From IMG/VR virus record IMGVR_UViG_3300043775_003636, positions 1 through 29,849 of that record: 29,849 bases of DNA; one strand, given 5' to 3'. How positions within the stretch are numbered: position 1 is the first letter of the stretch; each line of letters starts with the position of its first letter. The stretch comes from a virus. The position numbers and the translations under genes are program-made. Shown one piece after another: positions 7,345 through 14,264 of the stretch. Under the pieces are notes generated by a model. It was not told the origin of the DNA. It worked only from the letters and a program-made list of their open reading frames with translations, and did no database searches.

Positions 7345-7894
7345 CTTGTCTCATTTTATAAAATTCTTGAAATGCACCAAAAAATCTACCTTTAAATGAT
7401 TTTGGTTTTTCATCATCTTCACTGATAGAATATGGTCTTAATACGATAGCGTCAATTAAGTCGCCATTTTCATTTGCCATTTTACCTTCTCTGATAATTT
7501 CAAATACTTCCATTTCTGATGCATCTGCAGATTCGTATGAAGAAATCATACATTCTATTTTAGGTAAATCTTTCCAGTTGTCAGGAACTTCTGTTACACC
7601 TTCTGGTGATTTTCGTAACCATGCTTCTGAAGAAAAAGAAAAACATACAGGTTCTTTACCTTCTTTTGCAAGCATTGATAACAATGTTGGAATAGATGCT
7701 GCTAAAACGTCTTTTGTTTGATCGTTTTTAAGAAGTTCGCCTGGAACAGGTACTGCAACAATATTCATGTCATCGTTTTTTTCTTTTACAAGAACAACAA
7801 TCATAGGATCAAGTCCTCCTTGTTTGCTAAGCAAATATTGCATCATTTGAACATTTGCTACTTTAAATTCTTTAATGTGATTCTCGTAGTTCAT
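7328..7894 (-). CDS. Hypothetical protein, 188 aa
   Basis: I do not recognise this protein, although its mixed alpha/beta pattern is well formed: MIVVLVKEKNDDMNIVAVPVP, then VLAASIPTLLSMLAKEGKE, VCFSFSSEAWLRKS and EVFEIIREGK. I chose MNYENHIKEF at 7894 as the start. The longer start at 7918 would overlap its neighbour further. It may be an enzyme-like regulator, but there is no motif to say so. Confidence 0.78.
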   Translation of the reverse strand: MNYENHIKEFKVANVQMMQYLLSKQGGLDPMIVVLVKEKNDDMNIVAVPVPGELLKNDQTKDVLAASIPTLLSMLAKEGKEPVCFSFSSEAWLRKSPEGVTEVPDNWKDLPKIECMISSYESADASEMEVFEIIREGKMANENGDLIDAIVLRPYSISEDDEKPKSFKGRFFGAFQEFYKMRQDEKAN

Positions 7895-8138
7895 AACTAA
7901 TAAAATTTTTAATTTCAATTTTCGAATTAAAAAACTCAGGTGTTAGATGTTTTTTCACATCTGCTACATCATTTTCTTTGATGAGGATTTTGCCATATTC
8001 TTTGCGGTATTCTACCAGTTTATTTTCAGGTTTTAATATTCCACACAGTACGTCAGCGTATAGTGCGTGTTCAAAGTATTTTTGAACAACTGATTTTTGT
8101 TTTCTGGTTTTTCTTCTAAAAGGAATTCTTTTTCTCAT
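7872..8138 (-). CDS. Hypothetical basic protein, 88 aa
   Basis: Not recognised. The N-terminus is extremely basic (RKRIPFRRKTRKQKS), followed by a helical domain with ALYADVLCGILKPENK. The basic arm could bind nucleic acid (inference). It is one base from the metallophosphoesterase gene and overlaps the next gene by about 23 nt. Confidence 0.72.
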   Translation of the reverse strand: MRKRIPFRRKTRKQKSVVQKYFEHALYADVLCGILKPENKLVEYRKEYGKILIKENDVADVKKHLTPEFFNSKIEIKNFISYELRESH

Positions 8139-8139
8139 A

Positions 8140-8616
8140 TTACATATAAGGAATTAAATTCATTATTAATCTTGGTCTATAATCAATAACTTCTGCACAC
8201 ACATTGATATATCTTTCATCATCAATGCTGTTTTCATGAACATGTCCGTGAATGTTATATGAATATCGAAACTCAAGTTGTGATGGATGTATTGGACAAT
8301 GTGTTAATATGCACTTTTCTTTGTAATCAATCATACCTGCAACAGAATTCACATGTTGAGCAAGATGTTTAACATGCTGGCGTTGATCATGGTTTCCCAG
8401 AACTACGTTTATGACCCCGTTGAGTCTGTCAAGAATTGCATAGTTATTCTTTTCCATTGTAATATCACCTAATAAATACACAGCATCTCTTTTTGATACA
8501 TGATTATTCCAGGTTTTTACAATGTGTTCATTCATTTCTTCTGCACAAGAAAATCCTCTATGTTTTGCCATATTCTCATGATGAAAATGTGGATCACTAA
8601 ATACAAATGCACTCAT
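8140..8616 (-). CDS. Calcineurin-like metallophosphoesterase
   Basis: A two-metal phosphoesterase of 158 aa. Motifs in order: SDPHFHH at 7-13 (motif I), GD at 50-51 (motif II), GNHD at 74-77 (motif III), THCP at 105-108 (motif IV) and HGHVH at 123-127 (motif V). All the metal ligands are present, so it should be active. Phage relatives are small single-domain enzymes. Substrates may include cyclic nucleotides, RNA 2',3'-cyclic ends or phosphoproteins and cannot be chosen from sequence. It shares one base with the upstream gene. Confidence 0.92.
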   Translation of the reverse strand: MSAFVFSDPHFHHENMAKHRGFSCAEEMNEHIVKTWNNHVSKRDAVYLLGDITMEKNNYAILDRLNGVINVVLGNHDQRQHVKHLAQHVNSVAGMIDYKEKCILTHCPIHPSQLEFRYSYNIHGHVHENSIDDERYINVCAEVIDYRPRLIMNLIPYM

Positions 8617-8969
8617 TATTTTTTGTTTTTAGATTCTAAAAATTCAATTTGTTTATCAAGATGTGTATTTTTTGATGATTCGTTTGAATTGTCAATATAT
8701 TTTCTATCGTCTAGTGCGTTAACCCACCATTGATAAGAATGATAGTTAAGAAGTCGTGCAGTTAATGATCTGCTTGATGTAGCAACAAGAAAATCCTCAT
8801 CGTTTACAAATAAATCGTAATCCCATAAGCCACTTCTTACAATGGTGTCCCTCGCTTTTGTAGAGCAAAGTGTTTTTCCTTTTTTTTCAAAAAGTTTATG
8901 AATATGTCTTTTTTGTTCAATAGAATTGTTTGAATCACTTAAAGCGTCATAAGGTTTAATTTTTTTCAT
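8616..8969 (-). CDS. Hypothetical protein, 117 aa
   Basis: Not recognised. Central features are TLCSTKARDTIVRSGLWDYDLF and SYQWWVNALDDRKY. The end has THLDKQIEFLESKNKK. The peptide THLDKQ followed by a Glu/aromatic helix recurs in the protein at 10640-11200, so the two genes share a module. It overlaps the zinc-binding gene upstream by 14 nt. Confidence 0.75.
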   Translation of the reverse strand: MKKIKPYDALSDSNNSIEQKRHIHKLFEKKGKTLCSTKARDTIVRSGLWDYDLFVNDEDFLVATSSRSLTARLLNYHSYQWWVNALDDRKYIDNSNESSKNTHLDKQIEFLESKNKK

Positions 8970-9162
8970 GAGTTTTTAATTTATATTCTTCATCAAGAGC
9001 TTGATCATAAGAAAAAACCTTTTTACAATTGCCACAAATAAGACCTTCTCCATTTTTAGTATAGCCAATAACTATTTCATTTCCTTTAACATGTTGAATA
9101 CAAGTTTCGCAACCACAAGAATTTTTAGTTTTGCAATATGGACAATTAAAAGATCCAATCAT
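8956..9162 (-). CDS. Small zinc-ribbon-like protein, 68 aa
   Basis: Cysteines are arranged as CPYC (8-11), CGCETC (16-21) and CGNC (43-46), enough to bind one or two zinc ions. The rest is a short beta segment (NEIVIGYTKNGEGLI) and a charged tail. The role is unknown. Small zinc ribbons in phages often act as protein or nucleic-acid adaptors. Confidence 0.72.
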   Translation of the reverse strand: MIGSFNCPYCKTKNSCGCETCIQHVKGNEIVIGYTKNGEGLICGNCKKVFSYDQALDEEYKLKTHEKN

Positions 9163-9165
9163 ATT

Positions 9166-9201
9166 TTATTTGTTTTTAAATTTATTAAACCATTTTAAAT
9201 C
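9166..9201 (-). pseudogene. Remnant of a WF..FKKK tail
   Basis: Between the kinase-like gene and the zinc-ribbon gene, 36 nt encode DLKWFNKFKNK and a stop, with no start. This matches the C-termini of the proteins at 9574-9819 (NEWFEEFKKK) and 9821-10252 (NWFEQFKKK), and the DNA repeats with them. It is probably a leftover from recombination within this paralogue cluster. Confidence 0.55.
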
Positions 9202-9569
9202 TACTTATGATATAAATCTGCTATTTTTTGATTTATTCCATAATCAAGTAAAATATAATTCTTACCTTCCATTCCCCAATTTTCAGTGTTATGTAAATCA
9301 CAGTTACTAAAATCAAACTCAGGAACTTTTGATTTAATACGTCTTACAACTATATTAGGAATTGTTAATAATTCTGTGTCATATCTTTTTTGACATACTA
9401 TACCTAAATACATCCATTTTAATTCTGCTAATGATGTAATATCTTTATATTTATTCCAAATATATTTCTCATTGAGTCCTTGTAGATAACCTCTTTTGTT
9501 TATAGGAATTTTAATGACTATGTTTTTTAAAACAATTACTAATCTTGTTGAGTATTTTAAGGAAATCAT
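9201..9569 (-). CDS. Kinase-like mini-protein, 122 aa
   Basis: It looks like a minimal protein-kinase-fold protein. STRLVIVLKNIVIKIP near the start resembles the beta2-beta3 segment with a VAIK-type lysine. SNCDLHNTENWG resembles the catalytic loop D-L-H-x-x-N-x-G. YILLDYG resembles the DFG position. The spacing is much tighter than in normal kinases (about 120 versus 250 aa), so activity is uncertain. I chose MISLKYSTRLV at 9569 because the upstream residues of the ORF are the tail repeat of the neighbouring gene. Similar short proteins occur in other Bacteroidota phages (recalled, not checked). Confidence 0.65.
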   Translation of the reverse strand: MISLKYSTRLVIVLKNIVIKIPINKRGYLQGLNEKYIWNKYKDITSLAELKWMYLGIVCQKRYDTELLTIPNIVVRRIKSKVPEFDFSNCDLHNTENWGMEGKNYILLDYGINQKIADLYHK

Positions 9570-9573
9570 AATC

Positions 9574-9819
9574 TTATTTCTTTTTAAATTCTTCAAACCA
9601 TTCATTAGGTACTACATTTAATATTGTTCTTTTTTGTTTTTCTCCAATATGTTCTAAAAATCTATATAATAAATTATTTACTTCTTCCTCACTATACAAT
9701 TTCTTGTCTTGTTCTTGTTGCCATTTAGCACCATTAATAAATAACATTCTGTCTATTTGTCTATCTACTCCTGGATATAATCTTTCAGCAACTTCTTCAA
9801 GTGTTTCTTTATTTTTCAT
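9574..9819 (-). CDS. Tandem paralogue A (GAKWQQEQ / YSEEE family), 81 aa
   Basis: Not recognised by function. Contains ETLEEVAERLYPG, NGAKWQQEQDKKLYSEEEV and ends NEWFEEFKKK, all shared with the 143-aa protein next door. The start at 9819 is chosen because the residues before it are the translated tail repeat. It is a diverged duplicate of the C-terminal part of its neighbour. Proteins with this WQQE..YSEEE pattern are typical of Bacteroidota phages, often in several copies. Confidence 0.75.
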   Translation of the reverse strand: MKNKETLEEVAERLYPGVDRQIDRMLFINGAKWQQEQDKKLYSEEEVNNLLYRFLEHIGEKQKRTILNVVPNEWFEEFKKK

Positions 9820-9820
9820 C

Positions 9821-10252
9821 TTATTTCTTTTTAAATTGTTCAAACCAATTAGATACACATACAGGATTTGTTTTAAAACCTGGTCTTTCTTCTTTCCAAA
9901 AATCCATTAACATATTAAATGCTTCTTCCTCACTATACTTATTCTTTTCTTGCTCTTGTTGCCATTTAGCACCTCTAACAAAAGCATCTACTTCATCTCC
10001 ATAATAAGATAATTCAGCATACTTTTTAGCTTCTTCAAGTATTTCTTGTTTTATAAAGTCTTTTGGGTATGATTCATCAACTACTTCCCCTATGTGTAAT
10101 TTAGTTGATAGTTCTTCTTTAATCAGATAACCTTGTTTATCAAAAAATAGTTCATCCCCATTTTCTGAAAATACTTTTGGATATTCTTCAGCAACTTCTT
10201 CAAGTGTTTCTTGTTTAGGTTCTTCTTTTGATAATACGTGTATGTTTTTCAT
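9821..10252 (-). CDS. Tandem paralogue B (GAKWQQEQ / YSEEE family), 143 aa
   Basis: Longer sister of the preceding entry. The N-terminal part repeats ETLEEVAEEYPKVF and has an added beta-rich insert (GDELFFDKQGYLIKEEL). The C-terminal part has FVRGAKWQQEQEKNKYSEEE and NWFEQFKKK. The function is unknown. The start overlaps the end of the upstream gene by 38 nt, which is more than usual here, so the true start could be a few codons downstream. Confidence 0.75.
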   Translation of the reverse strand: MKNIHVLSKEEPKQETLEEVAEEYPKVFSENGDELFFDKQGYLIKEELSTKLHIGEVVDESYPKDFIKQEILEEAKKYAELSYYGDEVDAFVRGAKWQQEQEKNKYSEEEAFNMLMDFWKEERPGFKTNPVCVSNWFEQFKKK

Positions 10253-10442
10253 TTTGAAGTTTTTTAAATTCTCTCAATTGTATATCAAGAGGTGATTCGT
10301 TTTCTTTGTATTCTTTTACTGCATCAACCAAATTACCTAAAGCAACATACTTATTAGCTTCAGACATTAGTTGTGCCATGTTAGGTCTAAAATATGTCAT
10401 ATAAGGACCTGATACTGGGTATTCTGTTTCTTTATTTTCCAT
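10215..10442 (-). CDS. Hypothetical protein, 75 aa
   Basis: Not recognised. The N-terminus is VSGPYMTYFRPNMAQLMSEA, followed by a helix ANKYVALGNLVDAVKEYKEN and a basic tail ending RIIKRRT. It is the first gene downstream of the structured RNA at 10454-10630. Confidence 0.7.
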   Translation of the reverse strand: MENKETEYPVSGPYMTYFRPNMAQLMSEANKYVALGNLVDAVKEYKENESPLDIQLREFKKLQNEKHTRIIKRRT

Positions 10443-10453
10443 AATGGTAAATA

Positions 10454-10630
10454 CTTAACACTGTTTTAGAACAGGAATTGAACCTGATATCTATACATAT
10501 CAATCTTGTCATCTGTCGTTGGATTGTCATTTTCTGAACTGTAAACATCGTTCATACTTCTGCGTTTCACTTGATCTGCTGCAATGATAGAATGTTGTTT
10601 TACCTCTTAAACCACTAAAACAATGTTAAG
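10454..10630 (-). ncRNA. tRNA-like structured RNA with extended 16-bp stem
   Basis: On the minus strand, CTTAACATTGTTTTAG (10630-10615) pairs over all 16 positions with CTAAAACAGTGTTAAG (10469-10454). One pair is U-G, and it would be an A-C mismatch on the other strand, so the RNA is read leftward. Just inside are a tRNA-like D-arm, GTTT-AAGAGGTA-AAAC (10612-10597, with A14, G18G19 and A21 equivalents), and a T-arm, CAGG-TTCAATT-CCTG. Between these arms are 109 nt where a tRNA has about 23, including a hairpin GATAT-GTATAG-ATATC. I cannot locate a credible anticodon arm. It may be a tRNA with an 86-nt insertion or a new tRNA mimic. No protein is encoded here. Confidence 0.65.
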
Positions 10631-10639
10631 TTAATTGGG

Positions 10640-11200
10640 TTAATAATACATTTTTATTCTTTCTTCAAACTCTTTAAGAAGTTGAACACAAGCATCTTTG
10701 TTACTAAAAAATATACCAAACACAAATACTTGTAATTTGTGATGACTTGTTACATAAAGAAATCCTCTTGGATCCGTGTCAAAATCATAACGTATACCGT
10801 ATACACCGTTTTCGTTATTTATTTTATTAGGATCGTAACCAAGATCATAAGCTCTTATCATAATGTCATGATAAAGATTTAATCTATTTGCTATTAATGT
10901 TGCTTTTTCTTTACCTTTAATTAATAAATGTTTAGAACGCCCACTAATAGAAGATTCTGTTACAATAAATCCTGTACTATAATTCAAATTAATAAAATAA
11001 TTTGTTTCTTTTTCAGTTCTATCAATTGATTCTGCATATAACTTGTTGGTAACAATTCTTTGCAAATGATCTTCTTCTACAAAAATACCTTTTTTTTTAA
11101 TGTATTCTAATTGTTTGTCAAGATGTGTGTCTACCGGTGTTACGTCTTGTGGTATCGCAGGTAGCTCTTCATATTCGAAATATCCTGATTCTTCTTTCAT
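10640..11200 (-). CDS. Hypothetical protein, 186 aa
   Basis: Not recognised. The N-terminus holds VDTHLDKQLEYIKKKG, a module shared with the 8616-8969 gene. The remainder is alpha/beta (KHLLIKGKEKATLIANRLNL, then GIRYDFDTDPRGFLYVTSHH and LQVFVFGIFFSN) and ends in a helical tail. The start overlaps the stop of the 48-aa gene upstream. Confidence 0.78.
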   Translation of the reverse strand: MKEESGYFEYEELPAIPQDVTPVDTHLDKQLEYIKKKGIFVEEDHLQRIVTNKLYAESIDRTEKETNYFINLNYSTGFIVTESSISGRSKHLLIKGKEKATLIANRLNLYHDIMIRAYDLGYDPNKINNENGVYGIRYDFDTDPRGFLYVTSHHKLQVFVFGIFFSNKDACVQLLKEFEERIKMYY

Positions 11201-11346
11201 TATGAATAATCTTCAATTATTTTTAAAACATTTTTGCTAACAGTGTTTGTCGCATCAATCCAGATTGATTTTGCAACTTCTTTTTTAACATTTACAAGAG
11301 TGTACAATGCTTCATTTTGTTCCCACCAAATTTCAAATGAATCCAT
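11200..11346 (-). CDS. Hypothetical small protein, 48 aa
   Basis: A short ORF starting MDSFEIWWEQNEALYTLV at 11346 and ending IIEDYS at 11200. It fills the space between the genes on either side exactly. Its stop and the next start share a TAATG junction, which supports translation. The pattern (an N-terminal aromatic helix, then VKKEVAKSIWIDATN) is that of a compact helical protein. Function unknown. Confidence 0.72.
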   Translation of the reverse strand: MDSFEIWWEQNEALYTLVNVKKEVAKSIWIDATNTVSKNVLKIIEDYS

Positions 11347-11347
11347 A

Positions 11348-11857
11348 TTATGATATGTTTAAGGTTTTTTTAAACTTTTCAATTACTTCTTCCCCTTTTG
11401 GTGTTGCCCATAAGTTTGCGTAATACAAGTTTTTTTCTGATTTATCTAACTCTTTTTTACAACAGGCATTTGCACCTTGAGAAGGTTTTAATCCTAAATC
11501 ATGTAGCATACATTTTTCATCTTCAGTAAGAAGTTTACAAGTTCCTGTTGGTATCCATGCTGCATGATGATTATTATCATTATTAGTACCACCAGACAAC
11601 ATTTCTACATCTTTTTCATGAGGATTAGGATTCTTTTGTTGATAGTCGTATAAACTTTTGTTTAGTTCTGCAAATGGTCCATCACCAAGTGTATCTTCAA
11701 TTTTAATTCTACTTTCTGCTGGAGCTCCTGCCCAGTAATCAATGCGCAATTTATCTGCAAATCCTGCATCAATAATTTTGTCAAATTCTTCTGGAGATCC
11801 AAAGCATGGTCTGTTATGACACATTGCCACTCCTTGTTTACATCCTGTACATTCCAT
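11348..11857 (-). CDS. Cysteine-cluster protein (YkgJ-like pattern), 169 aa
   Basis: A probable metal-binding protein. Starts MECTGCKQGVAMCHNRPCFG, with four cysteines in 17 residues. A second cluster near the end reads TGTCKLLTEDEKCMLHDLG followed by ACCKKE. The two cysteine groups and the C..L....C..H pattern resemble YkgJ-type zinc/iron-cluster proteins, but I am not sure of the family. I start at 11857 because the longer ORF would run 95 nt into the previous gene, and its added residues are Lys-rich shadow. It may be involved in modification or redox roles (inference). Confidence 0.72.
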   Translation of the reverse strand: MECTGCKQGVAMCHNRPCFGSPEEFDKIIDAGFADKLRIDYWAGAPAESRIKIEDTLGDGPFAELNKSLYDYQQKNPNPHEKDVEMLSGGTNNDNNHHAAWIPTGTCKLLTEDEKCMLHDLGLKPSQGANACCKKELDKSEKNLYYANLWATPKGEEVIEKFKKTLNIS

Positions 11858-11861
11858 AATT

Positions 11862-12449
11862 CTACATGTTAATGTTATATTTTTCTTTAAAATGTTCTTT
11901 AACAATTTTTTCACCTTCTTTTTGAGAAAGTTGTTTACCATCATTCCAGTATTCAACTTCTAAATAAGGTTTTTCAGGTATCAGGTTTTGAGATAAAAAA
12001 TTAATTTTATAATTTTTAGCTTTTACAAAAGCGAATAAAGGAACTCTGTCGGGATCTTGTGTATTATTAACAAGTAATATATCGTCAAATTTAGATTGTA
12101 ATTTTTCCAAATTAATTTTTGCACTGTATCTTGAAAACGCAAGATAAGGACATACTTTTAAAGAATACAAACCACATTCTTTGTGTACAGGAGCATCATT
12201 AAAAGCTCCATGTTTGTGAAATGCAGAAGCTGGTCCACCAATGAACCATATATCGTTCTCAAGTTTAGTACCACAAACTGTACATTTGCGATGCATTAAA
12301 CATTCAAAAACTTTTTTGTCATCATTTATTTTAAAATAATGAACACCTTCTTTTTCAAGAACAATATATGGCACTGGTAATCCTTTTTCATTAATAAAAC
12401 AATGTTTCTGCATCAACTGTGGTATTTCAACTGTTGTTACGTATTTCAT
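11862..12449 (-). CDS. Zinc-binding hypothetical protein, 195 aa
   Basis: A central domain contains CLMHRKCTVCGTKLENDIWF, then GGPASAFHKHGAFNDAPVH, ECGLYSLKVCPYL. The Cys/His spacing suggests a zinc site formed by CxxC plus H..C..C. Similar sequences occur in phages of unrelated hosts as unknowns. The N-terminus is beta-rich (VEIPQLMQKHCFINEKGLPV) and the C-terminus is charged and helical. It sits 4 bp upstream of the cysteine-cluster gene, and the two may act together. Confidence 0.75.
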   Translation of the reverse strand: MKYVTTVEIPQLMQKHCFINEKGLPVPYIVLEKEGVHYFKINDDKKVFECLMHRKCTVCGTKLENDIWFIGGPASAFHKHGAFNDAPVHKECGLYSLKVCPYLAFSRYSAKINLEKLQSKFDDILLVNNTQDPDRVPLFAFVKAKNYKINFLSQNLIPEKPYLEVEYWNDGKQLSQKEGEKIVKEHFKEKYNINM

Positions 12450-12661
12450 TAATCTTCTTCTAAAAAATCCACTTTAGTTGGAGTTCCTGTCAACTTTTTG
12501 TACTGAACTTGCGCAACAGCAGTTCTGGTGGCTTCACCATACGCTCTTACAGCAAGTAATCCAGCTTTTAAATCTTTAGAAGAATCATATTTTGATGACG
12601 CTTCATCACCAATTTTAATCAATTCTTCTCTTACTTCTTTGATTTTTGTTTTTTTTGCCAT
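12449..12661 (-). CDS. Hypothetical protein, 70 aa
   Basis: Not recognised. Small, basic at the start (MAKKTKIKEVREELIKIG) and helical throughout (LLAVRAYGEATRTAVAQVQYKK), with an acidic end. Its size and predicted helical hairpin suggest an adaptor or nucleic-acid-associated role, without further evidence. It overlaps the next gene by 1 nt. Confidence 0.75.
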   Translation of the reverse strand: MAKKTKIKEVREELIKIGDEASSKYDSSKDLKAGLLAVRAYGEATRTAVAQVQYKKLTGTPTKVDFLEED

Positions 12662-12666
12662 TGTGA

Positions 12667-13281
12667 CTATTTTAAGGAATTAATATTCAAATTGTTTTCT
12701 TTTGCAATTTTTCTTTTTAATAAAATTAAATTTTTGTGATGAACATACATTTCATCAGAAAGATTAGAAACTGTAATTCTTAAAACACCTGCAACATAGT
12801 TTCTTGATACTTTTTTTGTATCTGCTCTTCGTGCAGCAAGAATTTTATCTTTGTGTTTTGTTTGAGATTTTCTTGCAGTTTTATTAAACTTTTCTCTATT
12901 GTTATTTCTCCAATTTGTTGAAATAGTTTTTAATTTTTCTTTGTTATTATTATAATATAAATCACAAGTTTTTTTTCTTGCATTTTTTTTACATTTATTA
13001 CAAAAAAGAGTTTTTAAAGAAGGTGTAAATTTTGTATTACACTTTTTACAAAAAATAAAATTAAAATATAATAAAGTAAGAGTATTTATTGAAAATCTTA
13101 TTACTCCAGTTGTTGTTGTAATATCAACACAATTTCCTTTTAAAATTGTTACAATTTTGTCATTGTATATTTTATCAATTCTTGTATTTGAAACTCTATG
13201 TTTTTTGTAATGTTGTATAACATTTCCATCTTCTCTAATAGAATATTGTTCATTAGTACCTTCAATGAATTTAGTCTCCAT
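12667..13281 (-). CDS. Zinc-finger HNH/homing-endonuclease-like protein, 204 aa
   Basis: The N-terminus (FIEGTNEQYSIREDGNVIQHY) resembles the NUMOD4-like segment of HNH homing enzymes. A zinc finger follows with CKKC near residue 78 and CNKC near 93, then a Lys/Asn-rich helical region (NNNKEKLKTISTNWRNNNRE). MYVHHKNLILLKRKIAKEN near the end resembles a truncated HNH metal loop. The coding sequence is even richer in A/T than its neighbours, as often seen for mobile endonuclease genes. It is freestanding and overlaps its neighbour by 11 nt. It could be inactive. The endonuclease call is probable, not certain. Confidence 0.62.
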   Translation of the reverse strand: METKFIEGTNEQYSIREDGNVIQHYKKHRVSNTRIDKIYNDKIVTILKGNCVDITTTTGVIRFSINTLTLLYFNFIFCKKCNTKFTPSLKTLFCNKCKKNARKKTCDLYYNNNKEKLKTISTNWRNNNREKFNKTARKSQTKHKDKILAARRADTKKVSRNYVAGVLRITVSNLSDEMYVHHKNLILLKRKIAKENNLNINSLK

Positions 13282-13471
13282 TTTCTTTACCGATTAATGT
13301 TTTAGTATTGTATTTGAGTAACAGGATCTTTTCCTGTTTGCCAAATTTTACTTTGATTGCCTCTCCTGGTATAACATTAAGCACTTCACCTGTACCAAAC
13401 TTGGAATGGGCAACCATGTCGCCAATATTGTACTCTGATTCACTGCTTTCTGCTTTTTTACTTTTTGCCAT
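13271..13471 (-). CDS. Stand-alone UvrD/PcrA-type Tudor-like domain, 66 aa
   Basis: The sequence YNIGDMVAHSKFGTGEVLNV followed by KVKFGKQEKILLLKYNTKTL matches the small Tudor-like C-terminal domain of UvrD/PcrA helicases, which bind RNA polymerase. The rest is a short Lys/Ser-rich N-terminal extension. As a separate phage protein it could target RNA polymerase, either recruiting a phage factor or blocking UvrD (inference from the fold alone). CarD-like proteins have a similar fold. Confidence 0.7.
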   Translation of the reverse strand: MAKSKKAESSESEYNIGDMVAHSKFGTGEVLNVIPGEAIKVKFGKQEKILLLKYNTKTLIGKENGD

Positions 13472-13835
13472 TTTTTACAATTTCTATTAATTTTAAAGCT
13501 TCTTGTAAACCAACTTCTAATGCTTCTTCATATTTTAAAAAAGTTTTTGAATTACTATTAGTAGTATTTACAAATTTATTATTTACCATAACATTAAAAT
13601 AGTACTTTTTTTCATTAGTACTCCCAATTTTATTAACCCAAATATCGATATTATGAACTTCTCTTAACCATTTTTGAAGAAGTGATTGAGTTGGTCTATA
13701 AAACACATCATCTAGTGGACCTGTATTAAAACCTTGTGCTATACCTTGTTTATTAAACCAACGAATTTGAGTTATTACAAATCCTTTTTCTTGTGCTAAT
13801 TTAGCAGTTTCAAATGTTATTAATTCTTCTTGCAT
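13458..13835 (-). CDS. Conserved phage hypothetical (TQSLLQKWLRE family), 125 aa
   Basis: Shows a pattern common in Bacteroidota and their phages: ELITFETAKLAQEKGF, RPTQSLLQKWLREVHNIDIWV and a C-terminal YEEALEVGLQEALKLIEI. The function is unknown. The next upstream protein (13820-14248) is a diverged version of the same layout, so this is a tandem duplication. The overlap with that gene is 16 nt. Confidence 0.8.
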   Translation of the reverse strand: MQEELITFETAKLAQEKGFVITQIRWFNKQGIAQGFNTGPLDDVFYRPTQSLLQKWLREVHNIDIWVNKIGSTNEKKYYFNVMVNNKFVNTTNSNSKTFLKYEEALEVGLQEALKLIEIVKNGKK

Positions 13836-14248
13836 AATTCTATTAATTTTTTAAGACATTCAAGTTCTGCTTTTTCATAAGTAGTAAACATACCACTCAT
13901 TTCACAATCTCCGCTTTCTCCTGAATCACAAATATGAGTACCGCCCTTTTCTTGATTATAATGTAGTTCCCACATATAACCACTTGCATTTGAATAAACC
14001 GTATGCACTAAACCATACTTCTCTCTAAACCATCTAAATGCTTGTGAGAATGTAGGAGCTGTACATAAACCTGCTTTTTTAACCATTTGATTGTTTTTAA
14101 ATCCAATCATAGACCAACCACTTTTATTATGTGAAGTTGATAAAGTTGTTTCAACTCCATCAAACACCCAGTATACAAAACAAGGTTCATCAAATCCAAT
14201 TGACTTCATGTCTAAAGCCAAAGTGTAGGGTATAAATTCTTTTTCCAT
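13820..14248 (-). CDS. Conserved phage hypothetical, diverged paralogue, 142 aa
   Basis: Same layout as the 125-aa protein that follows: a start helix (EFIPYTLALDMKSIGF), a central strand block, TFSQAFRWFREKYGLVHTV in the place of the TQSLLQKWLRE segment, and a final YEKAELECLKKLIEL helix. It has an extra Cys/Gly-rich insert (THICDSGESGDCEMSG) that its sister lacks. I chose MEKEFIPYTLAL at 14248. The longer ORF from 14317 adds residues overlapping the HNH gene. Confidence 0.75.
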   Translation of the reverse strand: MEKEFIPYTLALDMKSIGFDEPCFVYWVFDGVETTLSTSHNKSGWSMIGFKNNQMVKKAGLCTAPTFSQAFRWFREKYGLVHTVYSNASGYMWELHYNQEKGGTHICDSGESGDCEMSGMFTTYEKAELECLKKLIELCKKN

Positions 14249-14264
14249 ATTATTGTTTGTCAGA

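Noticed and set aside
9001-9198. 65-aa plus-strand ORF
   Set aside because: It is antisense to the zinc-ribbon gene, whose paired cysteines show the minus strand is coding.
10454-10630. Ordinary tRNA or tmRNA
   Set aside because: No anticodon arm of normal size. tmRNA would be about 350 nt with a tag-peptide frame and a GGGG.. start, and none of these fit.
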